A stretch of 30,179 nucleotides of DNA from Methylotenera_A sp040387515. Its GTDB lineage: Bacteria > Pseudomonadota > Gammaproteobacteria > Burkholderiales > Methylophilaceae. The stretch lies in contig JAZKDP010000027.1 in assembly GCA_040387515.1 (NCBI GenBank), positions 1 through 30,179 on the forward strand. Reading direction: 5' to 3'. The notes below the pieces were generated by a model. That model worked only from the letters and a program-made list of their open reading frames with translations. It did not search any database and was not told the origin of the DNA. Made by a program: the position numbers and the translations under genes. Shown piece after piece: positions 8,430-15,686 of the stretch (position 1 is the stretch's first letter; every line of letters starts with the position of its first letter).

Positions 8430-9314
8430 CATATTTAGCTGTACAGGTTCTGCGCTCACTTTTGTATTTTGCGCACGTACTAAGCGTTCCATTATTTTCA
8501 AATTACGTTCATCTAAACGCAAAGCTGCATCGACCCAAATTTCGGTAATATCATACAGCTCTTCATAAGTCAGTGGATTAACTCGTTGTTTGGCACGATT
8601 AATTGCTTGAAAAGAGTTTAAAGAACGGTGATTCTTTTTAATCCAAGTATTTAACGCATATTCGCCTTGCCCATCTTCGGCCAGCACATCGACCACACCC
8701 AATTGATAAAGCTCTTCACCTGTATATATTTTGCCAGAACGTACCATTTTCTCTGCAGCTGGCATGCCAATTTTTCGTGATAAAAAGCTCAACGCCCCCA
8801 TGCCTGGGAATAGATTAAATAGCACCTCGGGCAATCCCATAATTGCACTTTTCTCTGCAACCATAATATGTGCCGCAAGCGCCGCCTCAAAACCGCCACC
8901 CATTGCTTGGCCTTGTACCAAAGAGATGGTAGTAACAGGCGCTTGCATATTATAAAAAGTCCAGACGTTGTGAATGCACAATTTAGCGTACTCAAGCAGA
9001 TGCTCACGCGCCTGAGTGCGAATCAATTCTTTGAACACAGACAAGTCGCCACCTAAATTAAAAATGCCTGGAATATCCGAAGCCAAAACAAGATAATTTG
9101 CTTGGTTAAGCTTGTTATTTGCCATTACCTGACCCTGCATTTTTTCCAAATCTGATTGGCTTTGATTTAATTCTGACATGCAAATTTTATTGAAACACGG
9201 TCTTGGTGCTGGGTTCATGTAATAAGTCATCACACCAAACTCGTCATCAAAATTTGTTCTAACTTGCTCTAAAATTGGACTACTTAACTGTTGAAAATCT
9301 ACGACTGTGTTCAT
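8415..9314 (-). CDS. rpfF: RpfF-type DSF synthase (crotonase superfamily)
   Basis: 299 residues, close to the roughly 289 of Xanthomonas RpfF. RpfF acts as both acyl-ACP thioesterase and dehydratase, releasing cis-2-unsaturated fatty-acid signals. The crotonase core is clear: NLGGDL (86-91) and QGQAMGGGFEAALAAH (134-149) give the oxyanion hole, and GLPEVLFNLFPGMGA (160-174) is almost diagnostic for RpfF. Glu143 and Glu163 are spaced 20 apart, as are catalytic Glu141 and Glu161 of RpfF. The start is well supported by GGAGGC at 9319-9324. It is convergent with rpfC, as in Xanthomonas. A generic enoyl-CoA hydratase is much less likely given this context and motif. Confidence 0.92.
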   Translation of the reverse strand: MNTVVDFQQLSSPILEQVRTNFDDEFGVMTYYMNPAPRPCFNKICMSELNQSQSDLEKMQGQVMANNKLNQANYLVLASDIPGIFNLGGDLSVFKELIRTQAREHLLEYAKLCIHNVWTFYNMQAPVTTISLVQGQAMGGGFEAALAAHIMVAEKSAIMGLPEVLFNLFPGMGALSFLSRKIGMPAAEKMVRSGKIYTGEELYQLGVVDVLAEDGQGEYALNTWIKKNHRSLNSFQAINRAKQRVNPLTYEELYDITEIWVDAALRLDERNLKIMERLVRAQNTKVSAEPVQLNMKQFA

Positions 9315-9604
9315 ATATGCCTCCAGATGAGTTTAGGGACTTTTTCAAATAATCACTTAATCTAATAAGCATAAATTAAACAATTATTCAATAGAAGTAT
9401 TGATGATTAGGACTATAAGCTTAATAATTTATGCTCTCAAGAGAATGTTTTTTGAAAAATAACTAATTGCCATTTAAATTGTTGTTTTACAACAACAAAA
9501 TAAAAAATCACGCCTAATAAATCGTACTAAAATAATCTGGTAAGTTGTTGATGTGATATTCTTTTTTGAAATTTAGTTAACTTGTTATATTGAAAGCATT
9601 TCTT
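9315..9604. promoter_or_regulatory. Divergent regulatory region of rpfF and the FadL gene
   Basis: About 290 AT-rich bases must carry promoters for both leftward rpfF and the rightward porin gene. A perfect six-base-stem hairpin, GTTGTT-TTAC-AACAAC, lies at 9481-9496, roughly in the centre-right, and could be an operator. I see no convincing -35/-10 pair at proper spacing. Confidence 0.35.
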
Positions 9605-10846
9605 ATGAATAAATTGTTATTCGGTTTTGTTATTTTTACAACACCATTCGTGGCTCAAGCAGCTGGATTCGCACTAGCAGAACAAAGTGCTAGCGGACTA
9701 GGTAACTCTTTTGCCGGTGTGGCAGCGATTGCTGAAGATGCCAGCACCGCATTCACCAACCCAGCTGGTATGACTTATATTGAAGGCACACAAGCAGCGG
9801 GTGTATTACATTTGATTAAACCGAGTATAGAGTTTAATAATCAAGGTTCTGTAGCTGGTACTGGCAGAGCACTAGGTGGTGAAGGCGGTGATGCAGGCAG
9901 CTTAGCTTTCGTACCCAATTTTTATTTAGTAACACCTTTAAGTGACAATGTTAAATTTGGCTTGAGTGTTAATGCACCTTTTGGCTTAAAAACTGAGTAT
10001 GACAAAGACTGGATTGGACGTTTTCAAGGCATTAAATCAGACTTAAAAACCATTAACATTAACCCTTCTCTAGCTTTTAAAGTAAATGACCAGCTATCTC
10101 TAGGCTTTGGTCTTTCTGCCATGTGGACAGAGGCGGAATTAACAAGTGCTGTTAATTTAGTAGCCTCTGAAAGAAGTTCTACCGTTAAGGGTGATGATTG
10201 GGGATTTGGATTTAATTTAGGCGCTATTTATCAAGCAACAAATGACACTAGAGTTGGTGTGTCATATCGCTCCAAAGTAGAACAACATTTAAAAGGCGAT
10301 GTGAAATTTTCAATCTCAAATGGCCCAACGCCTAATGGTGATGTAAACGCAGATATAACATTACCAGAATCCTTTTCTGTCAGTGCATTTAGCAAACTTA
10401 ATGATACATGGGATTTAATGGGAGACATTACTTGGACGCGTTGGAGTCAATTTGATGAGTTGGCGATTTATCGTGATAGCGGCGGATTACTTACCCCCAG
10501 TACGCCTGAAAACTGGAGTAATACAATGCGCTATTCAGTTGGCGTCAATTACCATTACAGCGACACCTTAAAATTACGTGCTGGTCTAGCCTTTGATGAA
10601 GGGCCGATTGATAATCAATTCAGAACAACTCGCATTCCTGACAACGACAGAAAATGGTTGTCTTTTGGTATCGGCTGGCAAACAACACCAACTACAAAAT
10701 TAGATGTTGGTTATGCGCATCTGTTTGTTAAGTATCCTAAAATTTCAGACGATCAAAGAAGTCCATTCCCCGGTAAAGGTTTAGTCAGTGGCGATTACAA
10801 TGGCAGTGTTGATATTTTAAGTATGCAAATCACGCATAATTTTTAG
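9605..10846 (+). CDS. FadL/OmpP1/TodX-family outer-membrane hydrophobic-compound transporter
   Basis: The ATG at 9605 gives a normal 19-residue signal peptide (MNKLLFGFVIFTTPFVAQA) followed by AGFALAEQSASGLGN, the typical FadL N-terminus whose first residues form the hatch. An in-frame TTG at 9590 is less likely. The mature protein carries AEDASTAFTNPAGMTYIEG, the NPAG signature of the family, and alternating beta-strand patterns to a C-terminal IT-HNF, with terminal Phe as the Bam recognition signal. 413 residues is normal. FadL proteins pass long-chain fatty acids or hydrocarbons through lateral openings in the barrel. Divergence from rpfF, a fatty-acid signal synthase, makes signal or fatty-acid traffic a plausible but unproven role. 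Confidence 0.9.
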   Translation: MNKLLFGFVIFTTPFVAQAAGFALAEQSASGLGNSFAGVAAIAEDASTAFTNPAGMTYIEGTQAAGVLHLIKPSIEFNNQGSVAGTGRALGGEGGDAGSLAFVPNFYLVTPLSDNVKFGLSVNAPFGLKTEYDKDWIGRFQGIKSDLKTININPSLAFKVNDQLSLGFGLSAMWTEAELTSAVNLVASERSSTVKGDDWGFGFNLGAIYQATNDTRVGVSYRSKVEQHLKGDVKFSISNGPTPNGDVNADITLPESFSVSAFSKLNDTWDLMGDITWTRWSQFDELAIYRDSGGLLTPSTPENWSNTMRYSVGVNYHYSDTLKLRAGLAFDEGPIDNQFRTTRIPDNDRKWLSFGIGWQTTPTTKLDVGYAHLFVKYPKISDDQRSPFPGKGLVSGDYNGSVDILSMQITHNF

Positions 10847-10862
10847 TCTGCCTCACATAAAA

Positions 10863-10888
10863 AGGGCTTAGATATGAATCTAAGCCCT
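10863..10888. terminator. Strong hairpin terminator between convergent genes
   Basis: A perfect 11-base-pair stem, AGGGCTTAGAT (10863-10873) with ATCTAAGCCCT (10878-10888), closes on loop ATGA. On the minus strand it is followed by a run of five T (10859-10863 are A), so it is a canonical Rho-independent terminator for the leftward kinase operon. It can also stop the rightward FadL transcript, for which the T tract is poor. Confidence 0.8.
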
Positions 10889-10966
10889 AGCTAAGTTTGT
10901 AACACCGAGCAAATGCAACATAGCCTATCAATGCAGGATAAAAGCTATTAAATCAAACCATTACCC

Positions 10967-12289
10967 TCAGTCCGGCAACCATACGCACACGCGCAAGCCG
11001 CCATATTTGGTGGATTGGTCAAAAGACAACTTGCCGTTATAGCTCTCTACAATATCATGCACAATTGCTAAACCAAGACCGCTACCAGGCTTGGTTTCAT
11101 CAAGCCTGAAGCCGCGCTGTGTTAATGCATCTAACTTGTCCAACTCACAACCAACACCATCATCTTCCACCATCAAAATCATGCCTTGCTCGGCTTTAAT
11201 GGTTAAATACACGTTTTGTTTACACCATTTGCAGGCGTTATCTAGCAAGTTGCCAAGCAATTCTGAAAAGTCTTCTTGATCTCCGATATAACTAATATTG
11301 TCATCAATTTGGCGCTTGATCACTGGCATCTTTGAAACATGCATTAACTGCAATGTTTTGACCATTAATGTGATCTCTTCTTGCACATCCACTCGCCGGC
11401 CAGGAAGAGTATTGCCAATCAAACGTGCGCGTTTCAATTCACGCTCGACAATATGCCGCATAATTTCTGTCGTTTCATATATCGTGGCAGAAAATTTTTT
11501 ATTTTCGGCGGCTGAAAACTGCTCTGCAGTTTGATTTAATATCGTCAATTGCGTTTTAAGCGCATGGGCAAGGTTGCCCAACGCCTCTCTAGAACGACGA
11601 CTTTGATTACCCATCATTTTCAATAAGCGATTAAATTCGGCAATCACAGGCGCAATTTCTGCTGGGCCAAGTGACTCAATCTGACTCACTTCACCAGACT
11701 CTATACGCAACAAACTGTCTCGAATCACTTGTAATGGTTTAAGACTATTACTCACAATCTGGCGCTGTATCAGCAATAGTGCCAGCAATATCAGCAAAGA
11801 TATTGCACCATAAATCCACTGAAATTGGCGCAAGGCTTTATTCACAGTAGTTAAGTCTTCTGCAACTGCAATCGTGATAGTTTGTTGATGTTTTTTATAT
11901 CCCTGCACTGCCATTAACAAAGCCTGCCCTTCGGGGCCTTTTATGCCAAAGGTGCTTACCGAGCCAGCTTTAACCTTAGGAATAGCTAAACTATTATCCC
12001 AAAGCGAGCGCGAATATTGATGCTGATTAGCCGCTGTAATCACATAATAATGGCCTGACAATGGTCGCTGATAAACTGCGCTGACCCTTTGTGGATTCAG
12101 TAATAAGTTATCTTGCGAATCAAAAGAAATACCTGAAAGTAAGCTCTCACTATCTTGGCTTAGCCTATTGATTAACTGCTTTTCAGACAGACTACTAAAA
12201 ACATAGCTAATGACGCCCCACTGCAAACCGAGCAAAACAATCAGGCTAAAAGTTAACCCATAAGAAAGACGTTTATTGAGACTTAGCAT
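10967..12289 (-). CDS. Two-component sensor histidine kinase (PhoQ/QseC-like)
   Basis: An inner-membrane kinase of 440 residues. TM1 at 8-31, a periplasmic sensor of about 125 residues (32-156), TM2 at 157-175, then a HAMP-like linker. The H-box is GNLAHALKTQLTIL with His242. Most members read HALKTP; here the Pro two residues after Lys is Gln247. The N-box is NLLDNACKW (347-355), G1 is EDDGVG (375-380), and G2 is GSGLGLAIV (402-410). It is last in a minus-strand operon behind two PepSY genes and its response regulator. The signal is unknown. The adjoining PepSY proteins suggest a periplasmic cue such as cations or peptides, which is inference. Confidence 0.9.
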   Translation of the reverse strand: MLSLNKRLSYGLTFSLIVLLGLQWGVISYVFSSLSEKQLINRLSQDSESLLSGISFDSQDNLLLNPQRVSAVYQRPLSGHYYVITAANQHQYSRSLWDNSLAIPKVKAGSVSTFGIKGPEGQALLMAVQGYKKHQQTITIAVAEDLTTVNKALRQFQWIYGAISLLILLALLLIQRQIVSNSLKPLQVIRDSLLRIESGEVSQIESLGPAEIAPVIAEFNRLLKMMGNQSRRSREALGNLAHALKTQLTILNQTAEQFSAAENKKFSATIYETTEIMRHIVERELKRARLIGNTLPGRRVDVQEEITLMVKTLQLMHVSKMPVIKRQIDDNISYIGDQEDFSELLGNLLDNACKWCKQNVYLTIKAEQGMILMVEDDGVGCELDKLDALTQRGFRLDETKPGSGLGLAIVHDIVESYNGKLSFDQSTKYGGLRVCVWLPD

Positions 12290-12365
12290 ATTTGAGGGTT
12301 TAAACTGGGTTAAGATTTGAGCTTGATTAGGGATTTAATTTCGCTGGATTTAAATTGATGGCGGA

Positions 12366-13034
12366 TTAAGCTTTATCTGGATTAAACACGTAACCCTGAC
12401 CTCGCCTAGTTTGAATAAATTCTTCACCAACTTTTTGCCGCAGGCGATTCACATATACTTCAATCACGTTGCTGTCTTTGTCGCTATCGTACTCATAAAC
12501 GTGTTCGGTTAATCTGGCCTTTGAAAGCACTTTACCTGAGTTCAACATAAAATAGCGTAATAAACGATACTCTGTACTAGTGAGTGTATAGCGCTGCCCA
12601 CTCGCAAGAGTTAGCGTTTGCGTGTCTTCTTCTAGGTCAATACCACTAAAGGAAAGCGCAGTCGTTGTTGTATTTTGGCTGCGTTTTAATACTGCGCTCA
12701 GGCGCGCAAGCAGCTCTTCCATTTGAAAAGGTTTGCCAACGTAATCATCTGCACCCAGCTTAAAGCCTTCAATTTTTTCTTGCCAAGTATCACGTGCCGT
12801 TAAAATAACCACCGGCACCTGATTACCTTTTTTGCGCCAATTAGCCAGCACAGCCAAGCCAGGTTGTTTAGGCAAACCCAAATCAAGCACCACGATATCA
12901 TAAGGCTCAATGTCGCCAAACGCCTCAGCCTCAAGTCCATCGGTGGCTAAATCAACGGCATAGCCCGCACGTTGCAATGCAGAACGGACAGACGGCCCCA
13001 AAACAGCATCGTCCTCAACTAATAAAAGTCGCAT
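12366..13034 (-). CDS. OmpR/PhoB-family response regulator
   Basis: 222 residues, standard for the family. The receiver has acidic residues Glu7-Asp8-Asp9, phospho-acceptor Asp51 (VVLDLGLP), Thr79 and Lys101 (GKPF). A winged-helix DNA-binding domain covers about 125-220, including LTSTEYRLLRYFM and the recognition helix region DSNVIEVYVNRLRQKVG. It lies two bases after the PepSY gene 13037-13360 and 76 bases before the partner kinase gene, so the four genes form one operon. It is expected to be phosphorylated by that kinase and to control its own operon. Confidence 0.93.
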   Translation of the reverse strand: MRLLLVEDDAVLGPSVRSALQRAGYAVDLATDGLEAEAFGDIEPYDIVVLDLGLPKQPGLAVLANWRKKGNQVPVVILTARDTWQEKIEGFKLGADDYVGKPFQMEELLARLSAVLKRSQNTTTTALSFSGIDLEEDTQTLTLASGQRYTLTSTEYRLLRYFMLNSGKVLSKARLTEHVYEYDSDKDSNVIEVYVNRLRQKVGEEFIQTRRGQGYVFNPDKA

Positions 13035-13036
13035 GC

Positions 13037-13360
13037 TTAATCATCAATCTCAATCTTGATTAACTTTCCAGTCTTTGCATCCAGTTTTAATTCCCATACT
13101 TGACCCTGAGTATCTAAAATTTCAACCTCGTAAATATAGCGGCCGCCTTTTTTTTCAAACTCTGTCTCAAGCACCTCACCGTTTTTTTCGGCACGTGCAA
13201 TCGCTAAAATTTTCTCTAAAGGCAAAATTTCACCCTGTTGCCTAAGTTTTTTAGCCAACTGATAATCTTCTTCTGCAGACAAGCTACTTACACTTAGCAA
13301 GCCGCTTGCTGCTAAACAGACACACAGAATGCGCTTGCAATATAACTTTTGAAAATACAT
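13037..13360 (-). CDS. Small periplasmic PepSY-domain protein
   Basis: 107 residues. A hydrophobic N-terminal segment (about 10-28) followed by SLSA-EEDY looks like a Sec signal peptide. Residues 42-104 are a PepSY domain: LEKILAIARAEKNGEVLETEFE, then YEVEILDTQGQVWELKLDAKTGKLI. PepSY domains are found on protease inhibitors and sensor partners in the envelope. It ends two bases before the response-regulator start, implying translational coupling and a role in modulating the kinase, which is inference. No clear Shine-Dalgarno precedes ATG 13360. Confidence 0.82.
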   Translation of the reverse strand: MYFQKLYCKRILCVCLAASGLLSVSSLSAEEDYQLAKKLRQQGEILPLEKILAIARAEKNGEVLETEFEKKGGRYIYEVEILDTQGQVWELKLDAKTGKLIKIEIDD

Positions 13361-13407
13361 ATCAGTTGGCTATCTTTTATACTTGTTTGCTTTAATTAGG
13401 CTAAAGT

Positions 13408-13752
13408 TTAGTACCAATCACGAGATACTTTACGTGTTTCGCCAGTTTTTGCATCAATATTCACGTCCCATTCCTGGCCTTTTGCATCGATAATTTCAAA
13501 TTCATAATCCCAGCCTTGTGGCCATTTGCGATCATCAAGCTCAACTTCAATCACCGTACCAGGTTTTGCTGCCAATGCTTTTTCAGTGGCTTGTTCAACA
13601 GAAATTAATCCAGCGGCTTTTGCAATTAACAGCATTTCTGCGGCATCGTCGTCATCTGCGATTACATTGCTTATGGTGAAAACACTAAGGCTTGCGACTG
13701 TTAATGTCAGCAGTACCGCTTTATTTAAATTGGCTTTGTTTAAATGAGTCAT
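13408..13752 (-). CDS. Small periplasmic PepSY-domain protein, acidic
   Basis: 114 residues with a signal peptide to about residue 32 (FTISNVIA), then an acidic mature start, DDDDAAE. A PepSY domain covers 50-110, ending WDVNIDAKTGETRKVSRDWY. A strong AGGAGA at 13757-13762 supports ATG 13752. It is first in the operon and a paralogue of the next gene: both share the pattern YEFEI-DAKGQEWDV-DAKTG. The acidic N-terminus could bind cations, in line with a PhoQ-like kinase downstream, but this is speculative. Confidence 0.82.
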   Translation of the reverse strand: MTHLNKANLNKAVLLTLTVASLSVFTISNVIADDDDAAEMLLIAKAAGLISVEQATEKALAAKPGTVIEVELDDRKWPQGWDYEFEIIDAKGQEWDVNIDAKTGETRKVSRDWY

Positions 13753-13853
13753 TTCAATCTCCTGAGTAATATTTATATGTAAAAATATATTGAACCTACG
13801 AAGACTACTTTAACGACCCAACCTTAAACGAAACTGAATTTTTAAATTTAATG

Positions 13854-15236
13854 TTATATTTTTTTGGATTCTGGATATATTTTATAAGTATTTCTACCAG
13901 AGGCTTTTGCTTCATATAAAGCGATATCGGCTTTCTTCATCAAACTTTTTAGTGTTTCCTCGCTACTATGGTTATAACCCGCAATTCCGATACTCAAGCT
14001 CACTTTAATACTTATATTCATCACTGTTATATTTTTTTCAAATGATGCCATTATTTTTTCTGCGATTAAATTTGCATCATTTATTTGGTTAAGTTCGTCT
14101 AAGACTATAACAAACTCATCACCGCCAACCCTGCTTAAAATATCCACATCACGAATACATTGATTCAATCTTTTAGCAATTATTTTGAGCAATTCATCAC
14201 CCACATCATGTCCCAAACTATCATTCAGCTTCTTAAAATGATCAATATCGATATACATAATGGCCATTAATCGATTAAATCGTTTTGACTGTGCAAAAGT
14301 CTGTGTCATTCTAAAGTCGAGCAATCGCCTATTGGCTAGTCCAGTCAAGCTATCTTGCATGGCTTGTGAAGTTAAGGTCTTTCGCTCGCTTAAAAAGAAA
14401 TAAGCTAACGTTGCTAGCAACAAACTAATCACGATGCTCATTAATCTGGTGATGAATATTAGTCCGGAAGTTTTTTCTGTTTTTTGCAATACTGCCCATT
14501 CCCATTCCACATTGGGCAAATTACTGACAGAAATCAAGGCGTTTGGATTTTTAAATAAACTCGGATTACCATAAAAAACGGCAGATGAACCTTTGACCCT
14601 AATTGCAAAATCAAACTCATCATCAGCCAAGTTACTAAAAGCAGCTTTAAAAAACGAATCTGTATTGATAACTGTCGACAATAATCCCCAATATTGACCA
14701 TCGACAAAAATTGGATATCGATAAATCAATCCTCTACCACCTTGTATCAAATCAAGAGGCCCTGCCAGTACACCTTCGCGACTATCAACCGCTTGCTTCA
14801 CTTGCGGCCACTGTAGAGGGAAATCATGGTAATCAACACCAATCGACTTTTCGTTTGATTTGACGGGATAAACGTAGGTGAGCTTGTAGCCAACCGCCAC
14901 CCCCAAATTGCGCACATGTTTTGTTCTGATGTACAAATCAGCAAGTATCGCATTCAGTTTTTTGCTATCAAGGTGTTGGTGATAAACCGTTAAGTAACTA
15001 GATAAGCCGTTTGAAACGAATAACAGCGCATTTAGCTCTCGGTCTACTTTAGTCTTAAGTGCATTGGCATAATCTGTCGCTTCTACAGTCTCTCTGGCTT
15101 CCGCTTTTTCATACTCAGCACTCACTAGCAACTCAAAAATAGAGGCGAATATGATGAAAATAAAGAAAGCATAAGTGAATGATGCAGAGTTATTTTTTAA
15201 ATAATTGACATACTTCATCAAATGGTACGTATTCAT
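13854..15236 (-). CDS. Membrane diguanylate cyclase with CHASE-type sensor and GGDEF domain
   Basis: 460 residues. TM1 at 20-40, a periplasmic CHASE-like sensor at about 45-255 (with GVLAGPLDLIQGGRGLIYRYP), TM2 at 260-283, and a GGDEF domain at 290-456. The active-site GGDEF is intact at 371-375 after LSRV. An RxxD inhibitory site, Arg362-Asp365, lies five residues upstream, so the enzyme should both make c-di-GMP and be product-inhibited. CHASE domains bind small extracellular ligands. ATG 15236 lacks a clear Shine-Dalgarno; Met7 is an alternative start. It is transcribed divergently from the adhesin gene to its right, so it is well placed to affect surface attachment. Confidence 0.9.
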   Translation of the reverse strand: MNTYHLMKYVNYLKNNSASFTYAFFIFIIFASIFELLVSAEYEKAEARETVEATDYANALKTKVDRELNALLFVSNGLSSYLTVYHQHLDSKKLNAILADLYIRTKHVRNLGVAVGYKLTYVYPVKSNEKSIGVDYHDFPLQWPQVKQAVDSREGVLAGPLDLIQGGRGLIYRYPIFVDGQYWGLLSTVINTDSFFKAAFSNLADDEFDFAIRVKGSSAVFYGNPSLFKNPNALISVSNLPNVEWEWAVLQKTEKTSGLIFITRLMSIVISLLLATLAYFFLSERKTLTSQAMQDSLTGLANRRLLDFRMTQTFAQSKRFNRLMAIMYIDIDHFKKLNDSLGHDVGDELLKIIAKRLNQCIRDVDILSRVGGDEFVIVLDELNQINDANLIAEKIMASFEKNITVMNISIKVSLSIGIAGYNHSSEETLKSLMKKADIALYEAKASGRNTYKIYPESKKI

Positions 15237-15686
15237 GCCTAGATTATAATCACTTTGCTAAATCATCCCATCTATAAAATTACAACCCGATATAAAAGTC
15301 TTTTCATCACGCTTAACTTAGTGGTTTTAATACAAATTAATCTACTTAAAACAGCAAAAAAAGCTACAAAACATTAAAATAATTGTCACAAACTCCGCAC
15401 TATCGATGACCACTTGCCAATTTATGTCATGGGAATAATTTCTAAGCCCATCATTATTTAGCGATATTTGATCGCTATATCCGTTACTCAACATCTCTCA
15501 AGAACATTGTAAATTATTGTCAATAGCTCTCTTTACCCCTTGCATTTAACCTTAAAAAATGATTGTAAAAATTCATTTATCCAACTTGGCATGATGAATG
15601 CCTTACCTCTATTGGTAATAATAAAAAGTATTAAATGTAAATTTAGATGTTTTACGTCAAGTTGACGGTCTTTAAAGGAGCATGAA
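15237..15686. promoter_or_regulatory. Long regulatory region upstream of the trimeric adhesin
   Basis: 450 bases without a gene, AT-rich. It holds a dyad TAGCGAT-ATTTG-ATCGCTA (15459-15477), a sigma-54 promoter candidate (15587-15601), a dyad CGTCAA-g-TTGACG (15655-15667), and the Shine-Dalgarno AAAGGAG (15674-15680). The promoter of the leftward diguanylate cyclase must also lie in its left part. Confidence 0.5.
15587..15601 (+). promoter_or_regulatory. Candidate sigma-54 (-24/-12) promoter
   Basis: TGGCATGATGAATGC matches the consensus TGGCAC-N5-TTGC at 13 of 15 positions counting the free spacer. The invariant GG and GC are ten bases apart, as required. The predicted start is near 15613, about 75 bases before the adhesin ATG. 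The seven-base-pair dyad at 15459-15477 lies 110-130 bases upstream, the usual position of an enhancer-binding-protein site. Confidence 0.5.

Noticed and set aside
9566..9590. TTGAAA and TTATAT as a sigma-70 promoter for the FadL gene
   Set aside because: Spacing is only 13 bases and the -10 overlaps the possible TTG start.
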